Of a stretch of DNA of 64,000 bases, positions 51,926 through 62,110 are shown piece by piece. Every line of letters begins with the position of its first letter. Position 1 is the stretch's first letter. The stretch is taken from assembly GCF_003467445.1 (NCBI RefSeq), contig NZ_QSGS01000003.1, positions 62,001 to 126,000 of the forward strand, in the 5' to 3' direction. Below the pieces are notes generated by a model that saw nothing but the letters and a program-made list of their open reading frames with translations, was not told the origin of the DNA and searched no databases. The position numbers and the translations under genes are program-made. This DNA comes from Exiguobacterium sp. AM39-5BH. Lineage in GTDB: Bacteria > Bacillota > Bacilli > Exiguobacteriales > Exiguobacteriaceae.

Positions 51926-53218
51926 ATGACAGCAAAATGGGAAAAAACATCAGGTAGCCAAGGCGTACTCACGTACGAAGCACCTGCAGAAGCTTTTGAT
52001 AAAGCAGTCGACGCCGCATTCAAAGATGTCGTCAAAACGTTGAACGTGCCTGGCTTCCGTAAAGGGAAATTGCCACGCCCAATGTTCAACAAAATGTACG
52101 GAGAAGAAGCACTCTATCAAGATGCGCTCGATATCCTCTACCGTGACACAGTTCAGGGTGCGGTCGAAGAAGCTGGTTTCGAACCAATCGCTCTTGAAAA
52201 CATCGATGTAGACGGCACGCTCGAAAAAGGCAAACCTGTAACGTTCAAAGTAACGTTCGTCGTTGAGCCAGAAGCTGAGCTTGGCGAATACAAAGGTCTC
52301 GAGTACGAAGCTGTTGAAACAACAGTCACTGACGAAGAAGTTGCAGCTGAACTTGACGCGCTTCAACAGCAAGGCGCAGAGCTTGCTGTCAAAGAAGGCG
52401 CAATCGAAAACGGCGATACAGCTGTCTTTGATTTCGCAGGTTTCGCTGACGGAGAGCAATTCGAAGGCGGCACGGCTGAAAACTACACGCTCGAAATCGG
52501 TTCAGGCCAATTCATCCCTGGATTCGAAGAGCAAATGGTCGGCTTGACGGCTGGCGAAGAAAAAGACGTTGAAGTAACATTCCCTGAAGAGTACCACGCT
52601 GATAACTTGGCGGGTAAACCAGCGACATTCAAAGTCAAACTTCACGAAGTCAAAGCGAAGCAAGTTCCTGAGCTCGACGACGAGTTCGCAAAAGACATCG
52701 ACGAGTCAGTTTCATCACTCGACGAGTTGAAAGCGAAAATCCGTGAGCGTTTAGAAACTGCGAAGAAACAAGAAGCGGAAGGCACAATGCGCGACCAACT
52801 CGTCGAGCAAGCAACTGCTAACGCAACAATCGACGTACCTGCAGTACTCGTTGACCAAGAAGTAGACCGTATGGTTCAAGAGTTCGGCACACGTGTTTCT
52901 TCACAAGGAATCGACCTCGATATGTACTTCCAGCTTACTGGAACGACTGAAGAAGCGATGCGCGAAGAGATGAAAGAGCAAGCTGAAGAGCGCGTTAAAG
53001 CTCGTCTCGTCTTGAAAGCAATCGCTGAGAAAGAAGCGATTGAAGTGTCTGACGAAGATGCTGAGAAAGAACTCGAAGAAATGTCTAAACTTTACAACAT
53101 CGCACCGGATCAACTCCGCACGATGCTCGCGCCACAAGGCGGAATCGAGACACTTAAAGGTGATCTCAAATTCCGTAAAGCGATCGACGTTCTCGTTGAA
53201 AACGGGAAAGCGAAGTAA
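51926..53218 (+). CDS. tig: Trigger factor
   Basis: A 430-residue ribosome-bound chaperone and prolyl isomerase. The ribosome-binding signature VPGFRKGKLPRPMFNKMYG lies near residues 35-55, the FKBP-type domain (GDTAVFDFAGFADGEQFEGG) near 160, and the helical C-terminal domain follows. The frame is open from 51878; GGAGGG fits the ATG at 51926. Strongly biased codons suggest high expression. Confidence 0.96.
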   Translation: MTAKWEKTSGSQGVLTYEAPAEAFDKAVDAAFKDVVKTLNVPGFRKGKLPRPMFNKMYGEEALYQDALDILYRDTVQGAVEEAGFEPIALENIDVDGTLEKGKPVTFKVTFVVEPEAELGEYKGLEYEAVETTVTDEEVAAELDALQQQGAELAVKEGAIENGDTAVFDFAGFADGEQFEGGTAENYTLEIGSGQFIPGFEEQMVGLTAGEEKDVEVTFPEEYHADNLAGKPATFKVKLHEVKAKQVPELDDEFAKDIDESVSSLDELKAKIRERLETAKKQEAEGTMRDQLVEQATANATIDVPAVLVDQEVDRMVQEFGTRVSSQGIDLDMYFQLTGTTEEAMREEMKEQAEERVKARLVLKAIAEKEAIEVSDEDAEKELEEMSKLYNIAPDQLRTMLAPQGGIETLKGDLKFRKAIDVLVENGKAK

Positions 53219-53230
53219 TCGGATGACAGA

Positions 53231-53260
53231 AGGACGGCTGCCTAGCAGTCGTCCTTTTTT
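53231..53260 (+). terminator. tig terminator
   Basis: AGGACGGCTGC pairs with GCAGTCGTCCT (one G-U) around a tight loop, followed by a run of seven T. Confidence 0.9.
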
Positions 53261-53289
53261 TCGTCACGACACTTTGCATGTGTTTATCT

Positions 53290-53318
53290 TTGATGAAGTG
53301 ATTTGTTCATGCTACAAT
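53290..53318 (+). promoter_or_regulatory. clpX promoter
   Basis: TTGATG (53290-53295), 17 bp, TACAAT (53313-53318) with TG one base upstream. A small dyad GGTGC-ATGC-GCACC lies in the leader at 53352-53365. Confidence 0.6.
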
Positions 53319-53428
53319 TATTGCAACGCAGAGATGTAAATGTCTTTTCACGGTGCATGCGCACCTGGGAATACAAATAGGCGATTTATCGCACTTACAT
53401 CCATTTTCATTTAGAAGGGGTGTACCGA

Positions 53429-54697
53429 ATGTTCAAATTTAACGAGGAAAAGGGGCAACTCAAGTGCTCGTTTTGCGGAAAATCGCAAGAACAAGTCCGT
53501 AAATTAGTCGCCGGTCCTGGCGTATACATTTGTGACGAATGTATCGAACTTTGCAATGAAATCGTTGAGGAAGAGCTGGGTGTGGAGGAAGAAGTCGAAT
53601 TTAAAGACATTCCAAAACCACAAGAGATTCGTAACATCCTAGACGATTATGTCATTGGTCAAGACCGCGCCAAACGTGCGCTTTCAGTCGCTGTCTATAA
53701 CCACTATAAACGGATCAACGCCGGTGGTCGTTCGGATGATGTCGAACTTTCGAAGTCGAACATCGTCATGATTGGACCAACTGGTAGCGGTAAGACGCTT
53801 CTCGCTCAGACGATGGCTCGCGTCTTGAACGTCCCGTTCGCAATCGCGGACGCGACGAGCTTGACGGAAGCCGGTTACGTCGGGGAAGACGTCGAGAACA
53901 TCTTGCTCAAGTTGATTCAATCGGCTGACTATGATGTCGAGAAGGCTGAAAAAGGGATTATCTACATCGATGAAATCGATAAGATTGCCCGTAAGTCGGA
54001 AAACCCATCGATCACGCGTGACGTATCGGGTGAAGGTGTTCAGCAGGCACTTCTTAAAATCTTGGAAGGAACGGTCGCAAGCGTGCCGCCGCAAGGTGGA
54101 CGTAAGCATCCGCATCAAGAGTTCATCCAAATCGATACGACGAACATCTTGTTCATCGTCGGCGGCGCGTTCGCTGGCATCGAAGCGGTCGTCAAACGAC
54201 GCATCGGGAAGAAAGTCATCGGATTTGGGAACGACCAAGAAAACCGCGAGTTGACGCAAGAAGACTTGCTCGCCCGCGCGCTTCCGGAAGACCTTCAGAA
54301 GTTCGGATTGATTCCGGAATTCATCGGTCGTTTACCGGTCATGGCAACGCTCACGACGCTTGACGAAGAAGCACTCGTCGAGATTTTGACGAAGCCGAAG
54401 AACGCCCTCGTTCGTCAGTACGAGAAAATGCTCGAACTCGATGATGTCGAACTTTCGTTCACAGACGAGGCATTGGTTGAAATCGCCAAACTTGCGATCA
54501 AACGTAAGACAGGCGCACGCGGTCTCCGCTCGATTATCGAAGAAATGATGCTCGATGTGATGTTCACTGTCCCATCGCGCGACGATATCGAGAAAGTCAT
54601 CATCACGGATGAAACGATTACGGGTCTTGCCGGTCCGAAATACGTACTTCGCGATGGTACTGTCGAACAGACAGGCGACAATAAAGAGACAGCATAA
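53429..54697 (+). CDS. clpX: ATP-dependent Clp protease ATP-binding subunit ClpX
   Basis: A 422-residue AAA+ unfoldase. The N-terminal zinc-binding domain has C-x2-C and C-x2-C ([16 protein letters not shown]). Walker A is GPTGSGKT, the pore loop GYVGEDVEN, Walker [11 protein letters not shown], and the ClpP-docking loop GFG is in KKVIGFGND. It feeds substrates to ClpP. AGAAGGGG fits the ATG at 53429 rather than 53420. Confidence 0.97.
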   Translation: MFKFNEEKGQLKCSFCGKSQEQVRKLVAGPGVYICDECIELCNEIVEEELGVEEEVEFKDIPKPQEIRNILDDYVIGQDRAKRALSVAVYNHYKRINAGGRSDDVELSKSNIVMIGPTGSGKTLLAQTMARVLNVPFAIADATSLTEAGYVGEDVENILLKLIQSADYDVEKAEKGIIYIDEIDKIARKSENPSITRDVSGEGVQQALLKILEGTVASVPPQGGRKHPHQEFIQIDTTNILFIVGGAFAGIEAVVKRRIGKKVIGFGNDQENRELTQEDLLARALPEDLQKFGLIPEFIGRLPVMATLTTLDEEALVEILTKPKNALVRQYEKMLELDDVELSFTDEALVEIAKLAIKRKTGARGLRSIIEEMMLDVMFTVPSRDDIEKVIITDETITGLAGPKYVLRDGTVEQTGDNKETA

Positions 54698-54707
54698 TTT
54701 TGAACGA

Positions 54708-54751
54708 AAAAGGCTCAAACACTCGGCACATCCGAGTTTTGGGCCTTTTTG
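54708..54751 (+). terminator. Terminator between clpX and lonA
   Basis: AAAGGCTCAAA and a CTCGG/CCGAG inner stem pair with TTTTGGGCCTTTTT to form a long hairpin ending in a T-run, 17 bp before the lonA start codon. Confidence 0.85.
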
Positions 54752-54767
54752 CACAGGAGGCGTTGTA

Positions 54768-57068
54768 ATGGAACAATTACCAATCCTTCCTTTGCGTGGA
54801 GTCGTGGTGTATCCGCTCATCGGAGTGACAATCGACGTGGGGCGTCCGCTCTCCCTACGAGCACTCCTTGCCGCAAAGGAACACGAGACAGATTTGATTG
54901 TTGTGACACAAAAAGAGACGGGGAAAGAATCACCTGAACCGGAAGACTTGTACGCGATCGGGACACGCGTCCATATCGCCAAGATGAGCGAGCTGTCGAA
55001 CGAGACGGTCCGCGTCCGCTTGGTCGGGAAAGAACGCGTCAAAATCAACTCCATCGAAGAAACGAAGGAAGGCTGGTTCGCAGACGTCGAGCCACTTGAA
55101 CTCGTCGAAGGGGAAGAAGTAGAGCGGACGGCACTCGTGCGCTTATTGAAAGAACAGTTCGGCAAACTCGTCGGGTCCATCAAAGGATTGTCACCGGACG
55201 AGCGTCGTCGTTTCGAGATGTATGAACGGCTCGAGTCGTTGACCGACTATATCGCGTCGAAGCTCGACGTCGACGTCGATATTCGCCAAGCGATGCTCGA
55301 AGAACCGGACGCCGTCAAACGCGGCTTAGAGCTGCTCGAGATTATGACGCACGAGGTCGAGATCATCGAGCTCGAGCAAGAGTTGCGCGAACGGACGAAG
55401 AAGACAATTGAACAGGCGCAGAAAGAGTATTATTTGCGCGAACAGATGAAGACGATTCAGCAAGAGCTCGGCGACCAGTCGCAAGAGTCTGAACCGAACC
55501 GTCTCCGAGAGAAACTCGAGGCGCTCGATTTGCCTGAGACGACACGGAAGAACGTTATGCGCGAAGCCGAGCGGTTGAACGTCGTCCCGGCGACGTCACC
55601 CGAGTATGCCGTCATCCGTAACTATCTCGACTGGATTGCCTCGCTGCCGTGGGGCATCGAGACGGAAGATAAACTCGACGTCAAACATGCGGCCGATGTG
55701 TTGGATGACGACCACTACGGGCTCGAGTCGGTGAAAGACCGAATCCTCGAGTACTTGGCCGTCCGTCAATTGACGAATTCGCTTCGTGGGCCGATTCTTT
55801 GTCTAGCCGGACCTCCAGGGGTCGGGAAGACGTCACTCGCCCGCTCGATCGCGTCGGCGCTCGAACGTCACTTCGTCCGTGTCTCGCTCGGTGGGGTACG
55901 TGACGAGGCCGAGATTCGTGGGCACCGTCGCACGTATATCGGTGCGATGCCAGGCCGCATCATCCGTGGCTTGAAACAGGCCGAGAGCAAAAACCCGGTG
56001 TTCTTGCTCGACGAGATCGATAAGATGGCGTCCGATTTCCGGGGCGACCCAGCGTCGGCGATGCTCGAAGTGCTCGACCCAGAACAGAACGTCTCGTTCT
56101 CGGATCACTATATCGAGGAACCGTTCGACTTATCAAACGTGCTCTTCATCGCGACGGCGAACGACGTCTCGCAAATTCCGGCACCGCTCCTTGACCGGAT
56201 GGAACTCATCCAAATAGGTGGCTACACGGAACTCGAGAAAGTCGAGATCGCTAAGCGTCACTTGGTACCGAAACAGTATAAAGAGCACGGCTTGAAGAAG
56301 AGCCAGCTCACGATTAAAGAGGACGCACTTTACGAAGTCGTTCGCCGTTACACGCGTGAGGCCGGTGTCCGGAACTTGGAACGGGTCATCGGTTCGCTTT
56401 GCCGGAAAGCGGCGAAGCAAATCGCCATCGGTGAGAAGAAACGCGTCACCGTCTCATTGAAGAGCCTCGGCGACTACCTCGGGAAACCGAAGTACCGCTA
56501 CGGCAAAGGGGAGACGGAAGACTCGATCGGTGCTGTCACCGGACTCGCCTACACTGCGTTCGGGGGCGACACGCTCACGATTGAAGTCGCGCTCGCACCT
56601 GGTAAAGGCAAGCTCCAGTTGACGGGGAAACTCGGTGACGTCATGCAAGAGTCGGCGCAGACCGCGTATAGCTACGTCCGTTCAAACGCGGAACGGTTCG
56701 GGATTGACCCGACGTTCTACGAGCGCCAAGACGTGCATATCCACGTGCCGGAAGGTGCCGTCCCGAAAGACGGTCCGTCGGCGGGGATTACGATCGCGAC
56801 GGCGCTCATCTCGGCGTTGACTGGGAAGAAAGTCCGCCGTGACATCGGTATGACCGGGGAAATCACGCTCCGCGGCCGCGTCCTGCCGATCGGTGGATTG
56901 AAAGAGAAAGCGCTCGCCGCACACCGAGCCGGCTTGACGACCATCGTCATTCCGAAAGACAATGAGCGTGACATCGATGACATTCAAGACACCGTCCGTG
57001 AGAAACTGACGTTCGTCCCGGTCACGACGCTCGATCAAGTATTAGAAGTAGCATTTGGAGGAAATTAA
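54768..57068 (+). CDS. lonA: ATP-dependent protease Lon
   Basis: A 766-residue homohexameric protease: N-terminal substrate domain ([14 protein letters not shown]), coiled helices, AAA+ module with Walker [11 protein letters not shown] and Walker [11 protein letters not shown], then the peptidase domain with catalytic serine in PKDGPSAGI and lysine in the [12 protein letters not shown] segment. The frame is open from 54609, but AGGAGG precedes the ATG at 54768. lonB, the sporulation paralogue next to it in B. subtilis, is missing. Confidence 0.96.
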   Translation: MEQLPILPLRGVVVYPLIGVTIDVGRPLSLRALLAAKEHETDLIVVTQKETGKESPEPEDLYAIGTRVHIAKMSELSNETVRVRLVGKERVKINSIEETKEGWFADVEPLELVEGEEVERTALVRLLKEQFGKLVGSIKGLSPDERRRFEMYERLESLTDYIASKLDVDVDIRQAMLEEPDAVKRGLELLEIMTHEVEIIELEQELRERTKKTIEQAQKEYYLREQMKTIQQELGDQSQESEPNRLREKLEALDLPETTRKNVMREAERLNVVPATSPEYAVIRNYLDWIASLPWGIETEDKLDVKHAADVLDDDHYGLESVKDRILEYLAVRQLTNSLRGPILCLAGPPGVGKTSLARSIASALERHFVRVSLGGVRDEAEIRGHRRTYIGAMPGRIIRGLKQAESKNPVFLLDEIDKMASDFRGDPASAMLEVLDPEQNVSFSDHYIEEPFDLSNVLFIATANDVSQIPAPLLDRMELIQIGGYTELEKVEIAKRHLVPKQYKEHGLKKSQLTIKEDALYEVVRRYTREAGVRNLERVIGSLCRKAAKQIAIGEKKRVTVSLKSLGDYLGKPKYRYGKGETEDSIGAVTGLAYTAFGGDTLTIEVALAPGKGKLQLTGKLGDVMQESAQTAYSYVRSNAERFGIDPTFYERQDVHIHVPEGAVPKDGPSAGITIATALISALTGKKVRRDIGMTGEITLRGRVLPIGGLKEKALAAHRAGLTTIVIPKDNERDIDDIQDTVREKLTFVPVTTLDQVLEVAFGGN

Positions 57069-57071
57069 ATA

Positions 57072-57667
57072 ATGAAAATCACTAAAGCAGAATTTGTCAC
57101 GAGTGCCGTCGCACCGGAGCATTACCCGATTCATGAGTTGCCGGAAGTCGCACTCGCCGGACGTTCGACGTCGGGAAGTCATCGTTCATCAACAAGATTT
57201 GTCAGCGCAAAGCACTTGCACGGACGTCTTCGAAGCCAGGGAAGACGCAGACGCTGAACTTCTTCAACATCAACGATGAGATCATGTTTGTCGACGTCCC
57301 GGGCTACGGCTACGCGAAAGTCTCGAAGACGGAGCGGGAGAAGTGGGGCGTCATGATGGAGCAGTACTTGACGTCACAGAGTGCGCTTCGCGGCGTCGTC
57401 CTCTTGGTCGATATCCGTCACGATCCGACGGGCGACGACGTGACGATGTATAACTTCTTGAAGCATTATGAGATCCCGGTCATCGTCGTGGCGACGAAGC
57501 TCGATAAAATCAAGAAAGCGCAGCGTCAAAAACACGAAGCGGCCGTCAAACGGAAGCTTCAGTTTGAATCGACTGACCGGTTCGTCGCTTTCTCGGCAGA
57601 GACGGCAGAAGGAAAAGACGAAGCGTGGAAAGCGATTTATGATTTATTGACACGCGAGGAAGACTGA
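57072..57667 (+). pseudogene. ysxC: Ribosome biogenesis GTPase YsxC (EngB), frameshifted
   Basis: The first 35 codons read ITKAEFVTSAVAPEHYP to [10 protein letters not shown], then the frame breaks exactly at the GTPase P-loop. Adding one A at about 57169 (TCGACG to TCGAACG) restores [12 protein letters not shown] and continues without a stop through [30 protein letters not shown] to the end, giving 198 residues (B. subtilis: 195). The fragment 57284-57667 covers the C-terminal part. YsxC is needed for 50S subunit assembly and is essential in B. subtilis, so this is probably an assembly error. It lies 3 bp after lonA as usual. Confidence 0.88.
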
Positions 57668-57668
57668 C

Positions 57669-57697
57669 AAAAGACGAGGGAGCCCCTCGTCTTTTTT
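57669..57697 (+). terminator. lonA-ysxC terminator
   Basis: AAAGACGAGGG pairs with CCCTCGTCTTT around a short loop, followed by a T-run. Confidence 0.9.
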
Positions 57698-57707
57698 GTT
57701 TTCAGGG

Positions 57708-57735
57708 TTACGCAAGCGGGTAAGTATCGTATAAT
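57708..57735 (+). promoter_or_regulatory. Promoter of AI-2E permease gene
   Basis: TATAAT (57730-57735) with a weak -35 TTACGC (57708-57713) 16 bp upstream. Confidence 0.45.
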
Positions 57736-57778
57736 TGTGTAATACATAAGACAAGTTCATAAAGAACGAGGTGGAAAG

Positions 57779-58951
57779 ATGCAAATCATGTTTCAAAACA
57801 AATGGTATCGGGCTCTTTTTTGGACGCTCACCATCTTCTTGGTCATCCTGGTCGGAACACAGATCTCCTTCGTGTTCGAACCAATCCAAGTCATTTTGGC
57901 GCTCGTCACGGTTCCGCTCATCATTGCTGGACTTTTTTATTACTTCTTGGTCGGGATTGTCGATTTCTTAGAAAAACGATTGAACGGCAAACGTCCGCTC
58001 GCCGTCGGGATCACGCTCGGAGGACTCGTACTCATTTTTACACTCGTCTTCAGCATCCTCGGACCGGTGCTCGGGGAGCAAATCACATCGCTCGTCAACG
58101 CGTTGCCGAGCATCGCCAAGGAGCTACAAGTACAGGCGTTCTCTGTCCGCGACTCGCTCATGCAAAATGAGTTCTTGTCGCGCTTCATCGCTGAGAACGA
58201 TGATATGTTCACCGACTTCACGAACAACGTGACGTCGTATCTCGGGGACGTCTTCGGGAATATCGCTTCTTCATTCGGACGTTTTGTCGGTTTTGTCACG
58301 TCGGCTGTCATCACCATCATCGTCATTCCGTTCATGCTCCTTTATATGTTGCTTGATGGAAAACGACTTCCGGATTCAATCGTTAAGCTGTTGCCTTCGA
58401 ATTATGAAACGGAGACACGCAAAATCTTGCATGACATGCATACGACGGTTCAAAACTATGTGCATGCACAGTTGATCGTGGCCTTCTTTGTTGGAATCAC
58501 GTCGCTCATTGGGCTCTGGATCATCGGGCTCGATTATGCGATCTTACTCGCGCTCTTCATGATGGTGACGAACATCATCCCATACGTCGGGCCATTTCTC
58601 GGTGCGGCGCCGGCCGTTGTCGTCGCTTTCATCCAAGATCCGATTAAAGTGCTCTGGGTCATCGTCGTCATCATTATCGTCCAACAGATTGAATCGAACG
58701 TCATCTCGCCGCTCATTCAAGGCAAGTCGCTCAAAGTGCACCCGTTGACGATTATTATCGTCTTGCTTGTCGCCGGGAACTTGGCTGGGATTATCGGGAT
58801 GCTCATCGCCGTTCCGTTCTACGCGGTGGCAAAAGTCGTTGTGAAAAATATCGTCCGCATCTACAAACTGAGGGAACGAAAGCATTACCTTGAAGTGGAA
58901 GAAGAGAAACAAGAGAGTACGATTATTACCGATCCGTCTTCTCTGAAATGA
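57779..58951 (+). CDS. AI-2E family transporter (UPF0118-type)
   Basis: A 390-residue membrane protein: three N-terminal TM segments (about 10-60 and 70-95), an extracytoplasmic helical domain (about 100-170), then a cluster of TM segments with LIVAFFVGITSLIGLWIIGLDYAILLALFMMVTNIIPYVGPFLG, the family signature. Relatives include Na+/H+ antiporters and putative autoinducer-2 exporters; this substrate is unknown. It occupies the place of ysxD between ysxC and hemA but is unrelated in length and fold. Confidence 0.85.
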   Translation: MQIMFQNKWYRALFWTLTIFLVILVGTQISFVFEPIQVILALVTVPLIIAGLFYYFLVGIVDFLEKRLNGKRPLAVGITLGGLVLIFTLVFSILGPVLGEQITSLVNALPSIAKELQVQAFSVRDSLMQNEFLSRFIAENDDMFTDFTNNVTSYLGDVFGNIASSFGRFVGFVTSAVITIIVIPFMLLYMLLDGKRLPDSIVKLLPSNYETETRKILHDMHTTVQNYVHAQLIVAFFVGITSLIGLWIIGLDYAILLALFMMVTNIIPYVGPFLGAAPAVVVAFIQDPIKVLWVIVVIIIVQQIESNVISPLIQGKSLKVHPLTIIIVLLVAGNLAGIIGMLIAVPFYAVAKVVVKNIVRIYKLRERKHYLEVEEEKQESTIITDPSSLK

Positions 58952-58957
58952 AGAATC

Positions 58958-58994
58958 AAGTAGAAATGGTTGCCATGTCCGTTTCTACTTTTTT
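58958..58994 (+). terminator. Terminator of AI-2E permease gene
   Basis: AAGTAGAAA and TTTCTACTT pair across a 15-base loop, followed by TTTT. Confidence 0.75.
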
Positions 58995-59040
58995 CGTCAC
59001 AAAAAGTTCTTAATTTATTTCACGAAAATCGAACAGAAAA

Positions 59041-59070
59041 TTATAGTTCCTAAATAAAAATTGTTATAAT
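59041..59070 (+). promoter_or_regulatory. hemA promoter with PerR/Fur-type box
   Basis: TATAAT at 59065-59070 with a weak -35 (TTATAG, 59041-59046). TAAAAATTGTTATAA (59055-59069) matches the Per box TTATAATnATTATAA at 11 of 14 positions and overlaps the -10. The B. subtilis hem operon is PerR-controlled. Confidence 0.5.
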
Positions 59071-59133
59071 GTACGGTAGAGATGCAAAAGAAGAGGTAAC
59101 CGTCGGTGGATTTTAGATGAGGGGAAGAGGTAC

Positions 59134-60477
59134 ATGCATATTGTCGTCGTTGGACTAAATAACAAGACAGCCCCTGTCGCGATTCGGGAGCAGTTCTCGT
59201 TTGGGGAGCAAGAAATCGTGGATGCGATGATTGCACTTCGCGAAGAGAAAAGCATTTTTGAATCGGTTATTTTGTCAACTTGTAACCGGACAGAGCTATA
59301 CGTCGTCACAGACCAGCTCCACACAGGACGCTATTATACAAAACGGTTTTTAGCGAACTGGTTCGATTTAGAGATGGACCAATTCACACCATACTTGTCG
59401 ATTCGTGAAGGAGAAGAGGCGATTCGCCACTTGTTCCGGGTCACGTCTGGACTCGATTCAATGATCATTGGGGAAACACAGATTTTAGGGCAAGTGAAAT
59501 CGAGCTTCTTCCGTGCCCAAGAGAACGGGACGACGGGAACAGTGTTCAACAAACTGTTCAAGGAAGCTGTGACGCTCGCCAAACGAGCCCATACTGACAC
59601 GCAAATTGGGGAAATGTCGGTATCGGTCAGCGCGGCAGCGGTCACGCTCGCCCAGGAAATGTATCAGTCACTCGACGATAAACAAGTCGTCGTCGTTGGT
59701 GCGGGGGAGACAGGCGAGTTGACGACGCTCAACTTGTTCGAGGCCGGTGCAAAACAGATTGCCGTCTTTAACCGGACCGAGAGCAAAGCGAAAGCGGTCG
59801 CCGACAAGTTCAAAGGCCGGGCCCACTCGATTCGTGAGATTGCCTGCGGCTTGCTCGACGCCGATATTTTAATCAGCTCGACCGGTGCGAAAGAAGCGGT
59901 CATCGCCTATGATGACGTCGCCGCAGCACAACTGCTCCGCCGAGAACGTCCACTGTTATTAATCGACATTGCCGTGCCGCGAGATATCGATCCAGCGGTC
60001 CGGGCGCTTCCGGGCGTCCACTTGTTCGATGTGGATGACTTGAACGGCATCGTCAATAAAAACTTGGCGGCCCGACTCGTCGAAGCCGAAAAGATTGAAA
60101 TCAAAATTGATGAGGCGATTCATGAGTTTCAAACGTGGCTCATCACGCTCGGTGTCGTACCGATCATGAACGAATTGCGTGCTCGTGCGCTCAACATTCA
60201 AGAAGAGACGATGGAGAGTCTCGAGCGTAAGCTCGACCATCTGTCGGACCGTGATAAAAAAGTCATCGGCAAGCACATGAAGTCAATCATCAACCAGATG
60301 CTTCGCGAACCGATTGACTACATCAAAGACGCTGCCGCGCAGCCGGATGCGAATACACGCATCAACCAGTTCGTCGAGACGTTCGGTCTAGAAGTCGACG
60401 TCCCGGACGCCGAACCGGAAACGGAAGAAGCGGAAGCGACGTCAGCGAAAGCACCACTCCGCGCCTTGATGCGCTAA
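59134..60477 (+). CDS. hemA: Glutamyl-tRNA reductase
   Basis: A 447-residue NADPH enzyme that reduces glutamyl-tRNA to glutamate-1-semialdehyde, the first committed step of the C5 haem pathway. Catalytic C50 is in LSTCNRTELY; GETQILGQVK, the Rossmann segment VVVVGAGETGELTTLNLFEAG and the C-terminal dimerisation helices are present. It is first in hemACDBL; hemX, which follows hemA in B. subtilis, is absent. Confidence 0.96.
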   Translation: MHIVVVGLNNKTAPVAIREQFSFGEQEIVDAMIALREEKSIFESVILSTCNRTELYVVTDQLHTGRYYTKRFLANWFDLEMDQFTPYLSIREGEEAIRHLFRVTSGLDSMIIGETQILGQVKSSFFRAQENGTTGTVFNKLFKEAVTLAKRAHTDTQIGEMSVSVSAAAVTLAQEMYQSLDDKQVVVVGAGETGELTTLNLFEAGAKQIAVFNRTESKAKAVADKFKGRAHSIREIACGLLDADILISSTGAKEAVIAYDDVAAAQLLRRERPLLLIDIAVPRDIDPAVRALPGVHLFDVDDLNGIVNKNLAARLVEAEKIEIKIDEAIHEFQTWLITLGVVPIMNELRARALNIQEETMESLERKLDHLSDRDKKVIGKHMKSIINQMLREPIDYIKDAAAQPDANTRINQFVETFGLEVDVPDAEPETEEAEATSAKAPLRALMR

Positions 60478-60490
60478 CACAAAATAAAAA

Positions 60491-60514
60491 GGCGGCGACT
60501 CTCGTCGCTTTTTT
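60491..60514 (+). terminator. Hairpin between hemA and hemC
   Basis: GCGGCGA and TCGTCGC pair (one G-U) around a 3-base loop followed by six T. It lies inside the operon and may act as a partial terminator that makes hemA more abundant than hemCDBL. Confidence 0.7.
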
Positions 60515-60534
60515 GATGAAGGGGATAACTGATC

Positions 60535-61452
60535 ATGCGTAAAATTATCGTCGGCTCACGCCGCTCACAACTTGCGATGACACAGACGAAATGGGTCATC
60601 GAACAATTGAAACAGGCTGGTGCTCAAAACGAGTTCGAGATTAAAGAAATCGTGACGAAAGGCGACCAAATCGTCGACGTGCAATTGTCAAAAGTCGGCG
60701 GCAAAGGCTTGTTCGTCAAAGAGATTCAGCAACAGATGCTCGCCGGCGACATCGACTTCGCCGTCCACAGCATGAAAGACGTTCCGGCCGAGTTGCCGGA
60801 AGAACTTTATATCAGCTGCATGCCGAAACGCGTCGACGCCCGTGACGTGCTCATCTGCGAGAACGGCTATACGTTCGAGACGCTCCCGGAAGGTGCCGTC
60901 ATCGGGACGAGTTCACTGCGCCGCGGTGCCCAGATGCTTGCCGCGCGCCCAGATTTCGACATTCAATGGATCCGTGGCAACATCGATACGCGCCTCAAAA
61001 AACTTGAGACGGAACACTTCAACGCCATCTTGCTCGCCAAAGCCGGGCTTGAACGGATGGGTTGGACGGACCGCGTCGACTTCGAAGCGCTTGACGTTGA
61101 CATGATGGTCCCGGCCGTCGGACAAGGCGTGCTCGCCATCGAGAGCCGGAAAGACGATGCCGAAGTGACGGCCATCTTGCGACTGTTGCACGATGACGTG
61201 ACAGCGAAAGCCGCGACGGCCGAGCGGACGTTCCTCAAGGCGATCGAAGGCAGCTGCCACGTACCGGTCGGCGGGTATGCGACGGTCGATGGCGACGACG
61301 TGACGCTCACAGGCCTCATCGCCTCGGTCGACGGCAAAGAAGTGCTCCGCGTGACGAAGACGTCGTCAGACGCGGTCGCACTCGGGAAAGACGTGGCAGA
61401 CGATTTGCTCGGACGCGGCGGGCGTGACATTCTCGCCTCGGTCAATGCGTGA
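60535..61452 (+). CDS. hemC: Porphobilinogen deaminase (hydroxymethylbilane synthase)
   Basis: 305 residues. The dipyrromethane cofactor is attached to C241 in EGSCHVPVGGYA. IVGSRRSQLAMTQT, HSMKDVP and IGTSSLRRGAQ match the family. It polymerises four porphobilinogens. Confidence 0.96.
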   Translation: MRKIIVGSRRSQLAMTQTKWVIEQLKQAGAQNEFEIKEIVTKGDQIVDVQLSKVGGKGLFVKEIQQQMLAGDIDFAVHSMKDVPAELPEELYISCMPKRVDARDVLICENGYTFETLPEGAVIGTSSLRRGAQMLAARPDFDIQWIRGNIDTRLKKLETEHFNAILLAKAGLERMGWTDRVDFEALDVDMMVPAVGQGVLAIESRKDDAEVTAILRLLHDDVTAKAATAERTFLKAIEGSCHVPVGGYATVDGDDVTLTGLIASVDGKEVLRVTKTSSDAVALGKDVADDLLGRGGRDILASVNA

Positions 61453-62110
61453 CGTCTGGTACACAGGGACAAAACGACTGACCGCTTCGCAGCGAGCCCG
61501 GCTCACCGCGAGCGGTCTTTCCGTTCATCACGTCCCGCTCATCGAGACGAGATTGACGCACAATCAGATGCCGATCAGCCGGTTCGATTGGCTCGTCGTG
61601 ACGAGCCAGACGGCGGTACCGGCACTCCGTGACGTCCCGCGCGACGTCCGGGTCGCGGCCGTCGGCGAAAAGACGAAACAAGCGCTCGAGGCCGTCGGAT
61701 TCACCGTCGCGCTCATGCCGGAGACGTTTACGGGCGATGCGTTGTTCCGCGACCTCGCGGCTGTTGTAAAAGCAGGCGAGGTCGTCCTGTTCGCCCGAGG
61801 TGACTTGGCGAACACGGCGCATATGGCACAACTCGAAAATGTCCACGACTGGGTCGTCTATGAGACGATCGGCCGTGAACTGACAGCGACGGAAGTCGAG
61901 GCGCTCGAAGGAATCGAAGCGCTTCTCGTCCTCAGCCCGTCCGCCGTCCGTGCGCTCACGCCGTACCTCAATCATTTCCACGGGACGTGGTACGCCATCG
62001 GTGAAGTGACCGAGCGCGCCGTCCGGGAAGTGTCGACGTTACCGGTCCGAGTGCCTGAGTGTTATACTATGGATGCATTAATACAGTGTATAGGGGAGGA
62101 TTTTTCATGA
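61445..62110 (+). CDS. hemD: Uroporphyrinogen-III synthase
   Basis: A 221-residue, poorly conserved cyclase. [34 protein letters not shown] and the final LPVRVPE are family-like. The ATG at 61445 overlaps the end of hemC by 8 bp; the GTG at 61424 has no better ribosome site. Its end overlaps hemB as ATGA. Confidence 0.88.
   Translation: MRDVWYTGTKRLTASQRARLTASGLSVHHVPLIETRLTHNQMPISRFDWLVVTSQTAVPALRDVPRDVRVAAVGEKTKQALEAVGFTVALMPETFTGDALFRDLAAVVKAGEVVLFARGDLANTAHMAQLENVHDWVVYETIGRELTATEVEALEGIEALLVLSPSAVRALTPYLNHFHGTWYAIGEVTERAVREVSTLPVRVPECYTMDALIQCIGEDFS

Noticed and set aside
53352-53365. GGTGC-ATGC-GCACC dyad as a CtsR or heat-shock operator of clpX
   Set aside because: It does not resemble the tandem heptads of CtsR or a CIRCE element; noted only as a small leader hairpin.
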